Part shown: piece after piece, positions 8,156 through 17,350 of the stretch
How the letters are laid out: every line of letters begins with the position of its first letter
Position numbering within the stretch: position 1 is the stretch's first letter
NCBI RefSeq assembly: GCF_002531755.2
Contig: NZ_CP035000.1
Coordinates: 372,001-436,000, forward strand
Length of the DNA stretch: 64,000 nucleotides
Direction of reading: 5' to 3'
DNA from: Rhizobium acidisoli
GTDB taxonomy: Bacteria > Pseudomonadota > Alphaproteobacteria > Rhizobiales > Rhizobiaceae
Notes under the pieces: model-generated
Database searches by the model: none
Told to the model about the DNA's origin: nothing
The model's input: the letters and a program-made list of their open reading frames with translations, nothing else
Position numbers and translations under genes: made by a program

Positions 8156-8704
8156 GACTGCGCAGATCGGATCGGGATATTCTCCACAGCTTCAGATGAT
8201 GATGCGTGTCTCGGCAAGATTACCGCGTTGAGCCTTTCGTGGCCTCACGGATACACCCCATAAAATTGCCTTTCTGCGTAATCGTTTCATCACCGATAGC
8301 CGGTGGCGCGACGACTTGCCTATTGTTCCCATGTCTGCCAGTTCCTGCCCGCAGGCTGCGAGAGACCGCTCGAATGGGAGCTATCGATAATGCATTCAAC
8401 GGGTTGGTTTTTGACGCCTGCCATATCCGAATTCGGCCTGTATCGGCTTGCGCAAGACGCTGCTCCCGCAGTCGATACCACGCGGAAATCCACCTGCTCC
8501 GCCGAGGCCTGTTGCGCTCCAGGGGCCCGATCGACCGGGATATGGCCAAGTCTCGCCCATCGATCCGGCGACGATCGATGACGCCCGGCATGGCTGATAG
8601 AGGTAGGCACATCAATCCGTCAGCACGGATCGCGCATCGCGCCGGGATCTGCAGGCAGTTGAGAGGGGTAGGTCAGCGCAGCCACACTGAACAATGGGAG
8701 CAGC

Positions 8705-9703
8705 ATGTCCGAAAATAGCCCTGCGCCATTCTCGTTCCGGTTTCGCGGTTCGTCCTTCGACAACATGGTCGAAACGCTCGGCGGCGCCTTCGGCGCCTTC
8801 GATGCCGAGCCTGTCGGCCGCGCCCAGGACTTCCACTGGGGGCTGGATTTCTCCGCCAATGACAGCGCTGTCCTTCTCACCGGCTATCACGAGGCGGAGT
8901 TTCAGTTCAACATCGAGCCGACCGTCGATACGGCGGAATACCTGTCGATTGTCGTGCCGCGCAGCGGCGGCATGGGAGTGGCTTACGGATCCCGCGTCGC
9001 CGAGGCGGGGGAAGGAAAACTGCTTCTCTATAACAATTTCGAACCAGACAGCGTCCTCATGTACGGCCAGTCGAATGTCATCGACGAATTGCTGATCAAC
9101 TGGTCGGTGATCCTGCAGACGATCGGCCAGACGTTCGAAATGCCGTTCAGCGGCTCTCTCGATCTGCTACCCGAACTGGATCTGTCGACGCCGGTCGGCC
9201 GGACGATCGGCAACCTGACGGAGACGATCGCCATCGGCATGCGCGACAACGGCCCCTTGCTGCAGTCGCCGATCGCCATGGCGCATATGACGCAGGCGCT
9301 GGCCGATCTTGTCGTGCGCATGGTGCCGAACCGGCTGTCGCATCTCCTCGACAGGGGGCCTGCGCTCATCGCCCCCCGGCATGTGCGCAAGGCGATCGAA
9401 TTCATGCAGGCCAATATCGATCAGCCGATCACCATGCCGAAGGTCGCCGAAGCAGCCGGCGTCTCCAGCCGGGCGCTCGAAACCGGCTTTCGCGCCTTCA
9501 GAGGCACCTCTCCCGCCGCCTATCTGCTGACGCTTCGCCTGCGCGCGGCGCGGCAGGAGCTGCTCGATCCCGAAAGCACGGAGAGCATGAAAGAGATCTG
9601 TCTCAAATGGGGCTTCTTTCATTTCGGCCGGTTTTCCGCAGTCTACAAATCGACCTATGGGGAATACCCTTCCGACACCCGGAAGCGCGTCTGCCGTTTG
9701 TAG
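8705..9703 (+). CDS. AraC-family transcriptional regulator
   Basis: This 332-residue protein has an N-terminal sensing domain resembling the AraC_binding_2 type (1-200). The C-terminal double helix-turn-helix (about 225-330) includes PKVAEAAGVSSRALETGFRAF and a second helix pair ending in FGRFSAVYKSTYGEYPS. GGGAGCAGC precedes the ATG. No structural gene is next to it on the same strand. It is separated by a RIME-like repeat from the convergent MarR-like/oxidoreductase pair, so its target is not obvious. Relatives often control aromatic or amine catabolism. Confidence 0.85.
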   Translation: MSENSPAPFSFRFRGSSFDNMVETLGGAFGAFDAEPVGRAQDFHWGLDFSANDSAVLLTGYHEAEFQFNIEPTVDTAEYLSIVVPRSGGMGVAYGSRVAEAGEGKLLLYNNFEPDSVLMYGQSNVIDELLINWSVILQTIGQTFEMPFSGSLDLLPELDLSTPVGRTIGNLTETIAIGMRDNGPLLQSPIAMAHMTQALADLVVRMVPNRLSHLLDRGPALIAPRHVRKAIEFMQANIDQPITMPKVAEAAGVSSRALETGFRAFRGTSPAAYLLTLRLRAARQELLDPESTESMKEICLKWGFFHFGRFSAVYKSTYGEYPSDTRKRVCRL

Positions 9704-9714
9704 CCGCCGGGGGT

Positions 9715-9847
9715 TAAAGCATGTCTCGCAAAGGTGTGCTGCGGTTTTGCCAGGCAAAGCGCGAAGCGCTTTTGCCGCAAAGACATGCGGAAAAACAAAG
9801 ACCGAAAGCGTGACAAGCGAATCTGAAAGATCGCGACAACGCTTTAG
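9715..9847. repeat. RIME-like rhizobial intergenic mosaic repeat
   Basis: The element is bounded by AAAGC (9716-9720) and GCTTT (9841-9845). Inside are the inverted repeat GCATGTCT (9719-9726)/AGACATGC (9781-9788), a nested hairpin GGCAAAGCGC/GCGCTTTTGCC (9753-9776), and a second module between AAAGCG and CGCTTT separated by AAAAACAAAGACC. This two-module palindromic layout matches the RIME elements described from rhizobia. It fills the space between the convergent AraC gene and MarR-like gene, and its right end meets the original stop of the latter. Confidence 0.7.
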
Positions 9848-10129
9848 GACGAAGAGGATGGCGGCAATTTGTAGTGCACTCTCATCGTCCTCGGATCCCG
9901 CTTGACGATCTTCAAGCAGGCCTTCCCTCTCCACCATAGCGTTGAGCTCCCGCAGAACGAGGGAATGCGCGATCCCGAGTTTGCGCGCAAAGGCGCGGCT
10001 GTCGCGCGCGATCCCAAGTTCGGCGGCGACGAGGAGGCCCGCTTGTATGGATGTCAGGCGGATGTCCCCGGCTTGCGCCGCAGCGACAAGGGCGAAAAAT
10101 TGATCGGCGTCGGACGGCTCTTCGCTCAC
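9844..10129 (-). pseudogene. MarR-like winged-helix gene with a +1 frameshift
   Basis: A GTG at 10129 overlaps the stop of the upstream oxidoreductase gene (GTGA). The first 70 residues form a winged-helix DNA-binding unit (SIQAGLLVAAELGIARDSRAF, then LVLRELNAMVEREGLL). At about 9911-9916 the frame changes. The next frame continues exactly as a winged-helix wing should (LKIVKRDPRTMRVHYKL) and stops at 9844-9846. In the uninterrupted frame translation instead runs on through the RIME repeat and antisense to AraC. An extra T in CTGCTTGAAG explains the break. The gene may be inactive, or this may be a sequence error. Confidence 0.6.
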
Positions 10130-12423
10130 GCGGCGTTTCGCCCGCGCAAGGACACCATGATCGATTTCGAGGTGGGCGTATCGCTTTCCTTACCAGCGCT
10201 GCCGAGCGGCACCAGCACGTTCAGTTCGGGATAATAACCAGCGATGCTGCCCCTCGGAATATCATAGGGCACCAGGCGAAAATTCTCCGCGATGCGCTCG
10301 ATGCCGTCATCATGCTCGCCAACCACGTCGATGCGGTCACCGGCCTCGGCTTTCATCGCCTTCAGGTCGGCGGGATGAATGAAAATGACCTGCCGCTCTC
10401 CGTAGACGCCGCGATATCGGTCATCCAGACCATAGACCGTCGTATTGTATTGATCGTGCGACCGGAATGTCTGCAGGGCGAAACGACGTCCATCGCCCTT
10501 TCGCGCCCTCTGATGCACCGTCTCCTCGGGAAGCGCCTCGGACGAGAACGACGCCTTGCCTGCCGGTGTGTCCCACTCCCGATGGCTTGCTGCGTTGCGC
10601 AGGTGGAAACCGCGCGGCTTGCGCAGGCGCGCATTGTAGTTTTCGAAACCCGGAATGGTCGCCTCGATATGATCGCGGATAAGGTCGTAATCGTCGGCGA
10701 GCGCCGCCCAGTCGACCACGGCGGAGCCGACCGTCGCTTCCGCAATGCCGGCAATGATGGCGACTTCCGAGAGCAGGTGCGGCGAGGCCGGCCGGTTGAT
10801 GCCCGCCGAGCCATGCACCATGCTCATCGAATCCTCGACGCTGACGAGCTGGGAATTGCCGGCTTCGTTGAGGTCCATCTCGGTGCGTCCGAGGCAGGGC
10901 AGGATGAAGGCCGTCTCGCCCGGCATGAGATGCGAATGATTGGGTTTGGTCGCGATATTGACCGTCAATTTCAGCTGCCGCAGCGCCTTTTCGACGAGGG
11001 CGCTGTCGGGCGTGGCGCGGGCGAAATTGCCGCCGAGCCCGATGAAGGCCTCGGCCGAGCCGTCGAGCATCGCGCCGATCGCGGCAAGAACATTGTGGCC
11101 ATGTTCGCGGGGGACGCTGAAGCGGAAGTGCCTCTCCAGCGCATCGAGGAAATCGTCGGCCGGCTTTTCGTTGATGCCGACGGTGCGGTCGCCCTGCACG
11201 TTGGAATGGCCGCGCACCGGGCAAAGGCCGGCGCCCGGCTTGCCGATATTGCCGCGCAGGAACATGAAATTGGCGATCTCGCGGATCGTCGCGACCGAAT
11301 GCAGATGCTGGGTGACACCCATCGCCCAGGTGCAGATGACGCGTTCGGCATTGATATAGACATCGGCCGCCCGTTCGATCTCCTCCCGGTTCAGTCCCGA
11401 CTGGTCCTCGATCTCAGCCCAGCCTGCGGCCTCGACCGCGGCCCTATACGCCTGAAAATCCGCGCAGTGTTCGGTGAGAAATGCATGGTCGAGCACGGAG
11501 GGCAGACCGTCGGCGACTGCTCTGTCTTCCGCGGCCAGTACGGCCTTGGCCATGCCCCGCACCGCGGCCATGTCGCCGCCGAGCTGCGGCTGCAAATATT
11601 GGCTGGCGATCTCGGTCGAACCGCCGCGCAGCATCTCGATCTTGTCCTGCGGATCGGAGAAGCGCTCGAGGCCGCGCTCACGGATCGGGTTGAAGACGAC
11701 AACGCGCGCGCCGCGGATCGCCGCGCGGCGCAGGTCGCCGAGCATTCTCGGATGGTTGGTGCCCGGGTTTTGCCCGATCACGAAGATCGCGTCGGCCTCT
11801 TCGAAATCCTCTAGCAGCACGGTGCCCTTGCCGACGCCGACGGCCTGGCGCATGGCGATGCCGCTTGCTTCATGGCACATATTGGAGCAATCGGGAAAAT
11901 TGTTGGTGCCGTAGACGCGCACGAACAGCTGGTAGAGGAAGGCGGCTTCGTTGCTCGCCCGGCCCGAAGTGTAGAATTCCGCCCGGTTGGGGGTATCGAG
12001 AGCCTTCAGGATGCCGCCGATCTCGGCAAAGGCATCCTGCCACGAAACCGGCAGATAGTGATCGCTCGCCGCATCATAGCGCATCGGATGCGTGAGGCGG
12101 CCGTTGAGTTCCAGTTCATAATCCGTCAGTCGGCGCAGCTCGGATACCGTATTTTCAGCAAAGAAGGCGGGCGTCGCCCGCTTCTCCGTCGCCTCCCAGG
12201 CAACCGCCTTCACGCCGTTTTCGCAGAATTCGAACGACGATCCGTGTTCCGGATCGCCCCAGGCGCAGCCCGGGCAGTCGAAGCCGTCCGGCTGGTTCGC
12301 CTTCAGCATGGTGCGCGCGCCCGAGATGGGCATGCCGCTTTGCAACAACTGCTTGCCGCAGCTCTTCAAAGCACCCCAGCCGCCGGCGGCCGCCGATTTC
12401 TTACCGATGAATTTTGTGTCCAT
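10126..12423 (-). CDS. FdhF/YdeP-family molybdopterin oxidoreductase
   Basis: This 765-residue protein is of the YdeP branch of formate-dehydrogenase-like molybdopterin enzymes. The N-terminal cluster-type cysteines are CPGCAWG plus a later Cys in FEFCENG. A Cys in CSNMCHEASG lies near the expected active-site region. The segments GQNPGTNHPRM, LRGNIGKPGAGLCPVRGHSNVQG and PNHSHLMPGE for cofactor binding, and the C-terminal molydop-binding domain, are all present. It is full length for the family. The physiological substrate of YdeP-type proteins is unclear; an E. coli member is linked to acid resistance. It overlaps the frameshifted MarR-like gene by GTGA. Confidence 0.85.
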   Translation of the reverse strand: MDTKFIGKKSAAAGGWGALKSCGKQLLQSGMPISGARTMLKANQPDGFDCPGCAWGDPEHGSSFEFCENGVKAVAWEATEKRATPAFFAENTVSELRRLTDYELELNGRLTHPMRYDAASDHYLPVSWQDAFAEIGGILKALDTPNRAEFYTSGRASNEAAFLYQLFVRVYGTNNFPDCSNMCHEASGIAMRQAVGVGKGTVLLEDFEEADAIFVIGQNPGTNHPRMLGDLRRAAIRGARVVVFNPIRERGLERFSDPQDKIEMLRGGSTEIASQYLQPQLGGDMAAVRGMAKAVLAAEDRAVADGLPSVLDHAFLTEHCADFQAYRAAVEAAGWAEIEDQSGLNREEIERAADVYINAERVICTWAMGVTQHLHSVATIREIANFMFLRGNIGKPGAGLCPVRGHSNVQGDRTVGINEKPADDFLDALERHFRFSVPREHGHNVLAAIGAMLDGSAEAFIGLGGNFARATPDSALVEKALRQLKLTVNIATKPNHSHLMPGETAFILPCLGRTEMDLNEAGNSQLVSVEDSMSMVHGSAGINRPASPHLLSEVAIIAGIAEATVGSAVVDWAALADDYDLIRDHIEATIPGFENYNARLRKPRGFHLRNAASHREWDTPAGKASFSSEALPEETVHQRARKGDGRRFALQTFRSHDQYNTTVYGLDDRYRGVYGERQVIFIHPADLKAMKAEAGDRIDVVGEHDDGIERIAENFRLVPYDIPRGSIAGYYPELNVLVPLGSAGKESDTPTSKSIMVSLRGRNAA

Positions 12424-12509
12424 GCGCCCTTATTGTCGAAGCGCAGAAAACATCAAGGCCGCAGGCGCGATGGTTTGATAGAAAAAATCTATCGAAGAAG
12501 GGTTCCGAT

Positions 12510-14513
12510 CTAGCCGGCTTCCTTCATGGCATGCCGTTCCCCGTTGGGCGAATGAGCCAGAATGCGATTGCGGCCTTGGGTCTTGGCGTCATAGAGCGCC
12601 GCGTCGGCCTCGGTCAGCAGGCGGTTCGGGTTGGTGCGCAGAACGGCTCCGGTCGCGCAGGAGATGCCGATGCTTGCCGTCACCCGGGCGAATTCGCTGC
12701 CGGAATGCGCGATATTCTCCTGGGCGAGGCGCCTGGCGAATTGCTCAGCGACGATCATTGCGCCTTTGGCGCTGGTGTCGGGCAGGAACACCACGAATTC
12801 CTCGCCGCCGTAACGAGCGACGATGTCGGCCGGCCGGCTGACGGATTGGCGCAGACACTTGCTGACGACCCGCAGGCATTGGTCTCCGGCAGGATGCCCA
12901 TAGGTGTCGTTATAGGCCTTGAAGCGGTCGATATCGACCATCAGCAGGCTGAACGGCGTGTTTCTCCTGGCGCTGCCCGCGGTCTCGCGGGCGAAAGCCT
13001 CGTCGAAGGCACGGCGGTTGACCATGCCGGTGAGGCCATCGGTTTCGGCAAGGCTCTTCAACTGCTCCGCCGACAGCCTGAGCGCGATTTCCGCCTGCTT
13101 CGTCGCCGTGATGTCGGAGACGACGGCCATCGCCGTGCCGTCTTCCGCAAGCCTTGTGCGGATGCTGCGCCAGTCGCCGTTGTGAAGCTGAACCTCTTCG
13201 TCCTTGTTGCTGTGCAGCGAGGCGGTGGCGGCCTTGATCCACCCCTCCACATCATCAGGGATACCGGGCCGCTCGCCGGTTTCGGCGACGCGGCGCAGGA
13301 TGTCACTGATATGGGCGCCGACCACGCGGGCCTCTCCGGAGAGCGGGAAGGCATCACGATACTGCTCATTGCAAAACAGGATAAACCCTTTGCTGTCGTA
13401 CATGGCGATGCCATCGGACATACCCGCCATCGCATGCGAGAGCAGGTTCTTGCTTTCGCGCAATTCGCGCTCCAGGGCGGTGCGCTCGGTAACATCGCGC
13501 GTGACGCCGGCAAGGCCGATCACCCGCCCCTGCTTGTCCCGCAGCGGCACTTTGGACGCGAGCAGGAATCTGCCTTCGATATGCTCGGCGGAATCGATCA
13601 GCGGCACCCCGGTGTCTATCACCTGCTGCTCGAGATAATATAATTTCTCGGCGAGCGGCCGCGACATCAGATTGAAATCCGACAATCCGGTCATCTCCGC
13701 CGTCGTCCGGAAACGGAAGAGGCGGGTCATGTTTTCATTGACGGTGATGAACCGGCTGTTTCGGTCCTTCACATAGAGATAGTCGGGCGACTGCGAAAAT
13801 GCGGTCACCAATATGCTTCGCTCCAGCTGCCATTGCTGGGTCTTCAGGAGAACGAAACCACCTAGAACGGTCGCGAGACAATTCAACGCGGTCAGGGGAA
13901 ATCCGACGCCGGCCAGCACATGGGCATTCACCAAGGTGGGAAGCAAAGCCATCGCGAGGACCAATGCAACGCCAAGGGCAAGGCCCAGCAGCGCAACGTC
14001 CTTCAGCCCCGGCGATCTCTTGCGGGTCCAGAAATGTCCGGCCAGACCAATGCCGGTCGCGAGGGCCATGGTGATGATCCCATCGACCATCGCCGCGCCG
14101 CCGACGGCAAACCGAAAGGTGATCGCCAGCAATGCGGCAAAGGCAGCCGCGATCGGCCCGCCGAACATGCCGGCCAATGCGAGCGGCGAAAAACGCAGGT
14201 CGATATAGATGCCGGGGTGAAATTCAATGGCCAGCAATATGGACCCGATGGAGGCGCCGCCGGCTATGACCCCGAAGGCGATTTTTTCCTGCCTGAAGGA
14301 CCGGCGCTGAAACTGAATAGAAAAAAGTGCCCAGAGCGAAATTGCCAGGCACACGAAGGAAAGGTTGCCACCGAATTGCGTCCAATTGCCATTCACCGCG
14401 ATGTATCCACCTTCCAATACATGTAACGAACTCATCATAGACGAAACTGGTTTGAGCTTGGTTAAACCGATCTCATGGGGCGGCATGGAGTATCGACCAG
14501 GCAAGGCTGGCAC
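12510..14513 (-). CDS. Membrane-bound PAS-PAS-GGDEF diguanylate cyclase
   Basis: This 667-residue protein begins with about six hydrophobic segments (roughly 45-230) resembling the 5TM-LYT sensory type. Two PAS-like domains follow (about 240-355 and 360-475), then a GGDEF domain. The catalytic loop reads RYGGEEF, and an RPAD product-inhibition I-site lies exactly five residues before GGEEF, so it is probably an active cyclase with feedback control. It would make cyclic di-GMP at the inner membrane. The start is uncertain: Met at 14513, 14486 or near 14438 are all possible and none has a clear ribosome site. It stands alone between the YdeP gene and the ferulate operon. Confidence 0.85.
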   Translation of the reverse strand: MPALPGRYSMPPHEIGLTKLKPVSSMMSSLHVLEGGYIAVNGNWTQFGGNLSFVCLAISLWALFSIQFQRRSFRQEKIAFGVIAGGASIGSILLAIEFHPGIYIDLRFSPLALAGMFGGPIAAAFAALLAITFRFAVGGAAMVDGIITMALATGIGLAGHFWTRKRSPGLKDVALLGLALGVALVLAMALLPTLVNAHVLAGVGFPLTALNCLATVLGGFVLLKTQQWQLERSILVTAFSQSPDYLYVKDRNSRFITVNENMTRLFRFRTTAEMTGLSDFNLMSRPLAEKLYYLEQQVIDTGVPLIDSAEHIEGRFLLASKVPLRDKQGRVIGLAGVTRDVTERTALERELRESKNLLSHAMAGMSDGIAMYDSKGFILFCNEQYRDAFPLSGEARVVGAHISDILRRVAETGERPGIPDDVEGWIKAATASLHSNKDEEVQLHNGDWRSIRTRLAEDGTAMAVVSDITATKQAEIALRLSAEQLKSLAETDGLTGMVNRRAFDEAFARETAGSARRNTPFSLLMVDIDRFKAYNDTYGHPAGDQCLRVVSKCLRQSVSRPADIVARYGGEEFVVFLPDTSAKGAMIVAEQFARRLAQENIAHSGSEFARVTASIGISCATGAVLRTNPNRLLTEADAALYDAKTQGRNRILAHSPNGERHAMKEAG

Positions 14514-14725
14514 GCGTCTTATAAGGCATGTTTAACAAACGCCGTCCGCTTCGGCTGGACATGCCCGGCGATGGCACAATACTGCGCAATTCGGATAAGA
14601 CTGCGCAATCGGACCATTATTGCGCGATCAAAAGGCTCACAGTTGCCGAGAGTTGCAATGGAAATTCACGGTCGGTTGCGTGCCAACGAGGAAGCCCGGC
14701 GTGGCCCGCCGGGCATTGTCGTCCG

Positions 14726-16165
14726 TTACTTGCAGATCGCCCCGGCCAGAAAGCCGCGCATCGCCTCGCCAAAGGGCGGCCGCATCATATATTCCGCTTC
14801 CACCATCTTGCTCTGGTGATAGACAGCGCGCGGATGCGAGAAGGCGAGAAAGCCGAACTTGCCGTGATAGGTGCCCATGCCGGAATGGCCGACACCGCCG
14901 AACGGCAGGCCTTCGGCCGTGACGTGGCTCATGCAGTCGTTGACCGTCACGCCGCCGGACGTCGTATTGTCGAGAACGCGGGCCTCCTCTTCGCCATCCC
15001 GGCTGAAGTAATAGAGAGCAAGCGGCCGCGGTCGGGCGTTGATGCGATCGATGACGTCGGCAATATCGCGATAGGGAAGAACCGGCAGCACTGGCCCGAA
15101 GATTTCCTCCTGCAGCACGCGCATATCGTCGGTGGGATCGAGGATCAAGGTCGGCGGCATGCGGTGGGCCGGCTGCTGCGAGAAATTCTCCCCCGCCGGA
15201 TTGATCTCGACGATGCGGGCGCCCTTGGCCCTGGCGTCTTCGACCAGGCCCTGGACGCGGGCATGATGGCGGCCGTTGACGATCGACGTGTAATCAGGAT
15301 TTTCCTTCAGCGTCGGATACATCGCGACGACCGCCGCCACCGCATATTCGGCAAAGGCTTCGACGCTTTCCTCGGGCACGTAGACATGATCAGGCGCCAG
15401 GCAGATCTGCCCGGCATTCAGCGTCTTGACGGTCATGACGCGGCGCGCCGCGTCCGCGAGATCCGCCGAGCGGCCGACGATGACGGGCGACTTGCCGCCG
15501 AGTTCGAGCGTCAGAGGCGTCAGGTTTTCGGCCGCCGCCCGCATGACATGATGGGCGATCGCCGTGCCGCCGGTGAAGATCAGATGGTCGAAGGCAAGTG
15601 ATGTAAAAGCGGTGCCGGTCGCCGGTCCACCCTGAACGACGGCGATTTCCGTGTCGTCGAAGGCGCGGGCGATCAGTTCAGCCATCAGCGCCGCCGAAGC
15701 CGGCGTCACCTCCGATGGTTTGATCATGGCGCGATTGCCGGCAGCGAGAATGCCGGCAAGCGGCGCAAGGGCGAGCTGATAGGGAAAATTCCAGGGGCTG
15801 AGAATCCCGACCACGCCCTTCGGCTGATAGACCACTTTGGCGACCGCATCCGGGAACAATGCCTCGTGTTCTTCCGGCTTCAGCCATTCGGCCAGATGGG
15901 CCTTGGCATATTTGAGCGAACCGACGCAGGTGAAAACGTCGAGCAGCAGGCTTGCCTCGACACTGCGGCTGCCGAAATCCTCCGACAGCGCTGCGGCAAT
16001 CGCATCTTTATAATCGACGAGAAGGCCGATGACGCGGTCGATGCGATCGACGCGGACCGCAATATCAGGTGGCCCGTCCTTCAGGAAGGACGCCCGTTGC
16101 CGGGCAAGCAGCGCCTTCATGGCATCGGGACTGGTATCGGCGGCGAGTGGGGTGACGGTGTTCAT
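14726..16165 (-). CDS. Coniferyl-aldehyde dehydrogenase-type ALDH (CalB-like)
   Basis: This 479-residue NAD(P)-dependent aldehyde dehydrogenase has catalytic Glu221 in LELGGKSP and Cys255 in NAGQICLAPDHV. The overall sequence and the C-terminal LPFGGVGHSGMGTYHGK resemble coniferyl aldehyde dehydrogenases. It is the last gene of a four-gene minus-strand operon, 21 bases after the alcohol dehydrogenase. In ferulate metabolism it could oxidise coniferyl aldehyde to ferulate, or vanillin to vanillate after the hydratase-lyase step. The sequence alone does not separate these roles. Confidence 0.8.
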   Translation of the reverse strand: MNTVTPLAADTSPDAMKALLARQRASFLKDGPPDIAVRVDRIDRVIGLLVDYKDAIAAALSEDFGSRSVEASLLLDVFTCVGSLKYAKAHLAEWLKPEEHEALFPDAVAKVVYQPKGVVGILSPWNFPYQLALAPLAGILAAGNRAMIKPSEVTPASAALMAELIARAFDDTEIAVVQGGPATGTAFTSLAFDHLIFTGGTAIAHHVMRAAAENLTPLTLELGGKSPVIVGRSADLADAARRVMTVKTLNAGQICLAPDHVYVPEESVEAFAEYAVAAVVAMYPTLKENPDYTSIVNGRHHARVQGLVEDARAKGARIVEINPAGENFSQQPAHRMPPTLILDPTDDMRVLQEEIFGPVLPVLPYRDIADVIDRINARPRPLALYYFSRDGEEEARVLDNTTSGGVTVNDCMSHVTAEGLPFGGVGHSGMGTYHGKFGFLAFSHPRAVYHQSKMVEAEYMMRPPFGEAMRGFLAGAICK

Positions 16166-16186
16166 TGTTTCCTCCCTTGAACGGTG

Positions 16187-17293
16187 TCAGGCGGCCGGCT
16201 GGCGCACGATCGGTTTCAACACGATGCCCTTTTCCGAATCCTCCACCGCCCGGTTGATGTCGGCGAAATCATAGAAGGTGACGAGCCTGTCGAAGGGGAA
16301 GCGGCCCTGCCTGTGAAGGTCGATCAGCAGAGGGATCAGCACATCAGGATTGGAATCGCCTTCGACGATGCCGCGCACCCGGCGTCCGCCGGAGAGAATA
16401 TGGGTGAGGTCGAGCGTCAGCGTCGCGCCGTGGGGCGAGGCGCCGACGATGCCGCAGGTGCCGCGCGGCGCCAGCACACGGACGCATTGATCGATGACGG
16501 CAGGCACGCCGGAGGCATCGATCGCATAATCGACGCCGGCGCCGGTCAGCGCCATGATCGCGGCAACCGCATCACCCGTCTTGCCGTTGACGATGTCGGT
16601 CGCGCCGAGTTCGGCGGCAAGCGCCAGTCGCGCCTCGTTCACATCGACCGCAATGATCCGGGAAGCGCCGACGATCCTTGCCGCCATCACGGCGGCAAGA
16701 CCGACCGAACCCATGCCGAAGACCGCGAGCACCCTTCCCGGTTCGACCTTGAGCGCATTCATGACCGCGCCGGCGCCGGTCTGGATGCCGCAGGCAAGCG
16801 GCCCGAGCAGCGCCAGATCGGCATCTTCAGGCACTTTGACGATATTGCGCTCATGGCAGAGCGCGTGACTGGCAAAGGAAGATTGCCCGAAAATATTGCC
16901 GTTCACCCGCTCCCCTCTGTAGGAGAGCCCGCTCGAACCATCGGCGCGCGCACCGAAGAAATTGCGCGGGAAAAATTCGTGGCAATAGGTCTCTTCGTGA
17001 TCGTTGCAGCTCGGGCAATGACCGCAGGAATTGAAGGTCATGACCACGTGATCTCCCGGGACCACCTTGGCAACGCCCGGCCCGACACGCTCGACGATTC
17101 CAGCACCTTCATGACCGAGCACGACCGGCTGCGGCACCGGCAGATGCTGGTCGCGCATGACGATATCGGTGTGGCAAACCCCGGTGGCGACGACGCGAAC
17201 CAGGATCTCTCCCTCGCGCGGCTCCTCCAGATCGAGACTTTCCAGCGAAAACGGCATATGCGGAGCACGCGCCACCGCGGCATGGATTTTCAT
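16187..17293 (-). CDS. Zinc-dependent aryl-alcohol dehydrogenase (MDR family)
   Basis: This 368-residue medium-chain dehydrogenase has the catalytic-zinc pattern (GVCHTDIV, then GHEGAGIV) and the structural-zinc cluster CGHCPSCNDHEETYC. The NAD-binding glycines lie in FGMGSVGLAA. GGAGGA sits just upstream of the ATG at 17293, which is preferred over the longer frame. The C-terminal part (LSGGRRVRGIVEGDS) is typical of benzyl/aryl-alcohol dehydrogenases. In this operon it would interconvert vanillyl, coniferyl or benzyl-type alcohols and aldehydes. Confidence 0.83.
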   Translation of the reverse strand: MKIHAAVARAPHMPFSLESLDLEEPREGEILVRVVATGVCHTDIVMRDQHLPVPQPVVLGHEGAGIVERVGPGVAKVVPGDHVVMTFNSCGHCPSCNDHEETYCHEFFPRNFFGARADGSSGLSYRGERVNGNIFGQSSFASHALCHERNIVKVPEDADLALLGPLACGIQTGAGAVMNALKVEPGRVLAVFGMGSVGLAAVMAARIVGASRIIAVDVNEARLALAAELGATDIVNGKTGDAVAAIMALTGAGVDYAIDASGVPAVIDQCVRVLAPRGTCGIVGASPHGATLTLDLTHILSGGRRVRGIVEGDSNPDVLIPLLIDLHRQGRFPFDRLVTFYDFADINRAVEDSEKGIVLKPIVRQPAA

Positions 17294-17350
17294 TCTATCC
17301 TCCTCCCGATGATCAGCCCGCACGCGACCCGGCGGGCCGGGTTCGCTTCC

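Larger units (their letters stand above)
7511..8704. other. Gene-poor region of about 1.2 kb
   Basis: No frame here has convincing coding character, family resemblance or a ribosome site. A short minus-strand frame (7631-7843) ends in a regular-looking segment rich in Asp and Leu and may be a decayed gene end, but it is not recognisable. The two structured elements are the inverted repeats at 8068-8093 and 8109-8155. The last 500 bases lead up to the AraC gene and look non-coding. Confidence 0.5.

Noticed and set aside
8220..8615. 131-codon minus-strand frame upstream of AraC
   Set aside because: No start signal, Arg-rich shadow composition, and it occupies the likely AraC promoter region.
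9167..9843. C-terminal extension of the MarR-like frame, overlapping AraC antisense
   Set aside because: The extension encodes the RIME repeat and the opposite strand of AraC, while the natural tail lies in the adjacent frame.
10051..11814. 587-codon plus-strand open frame
   Set aside because: Mirror frame of the YdeP/FdhF gene, whose cofactor motifs are on the minus strand.
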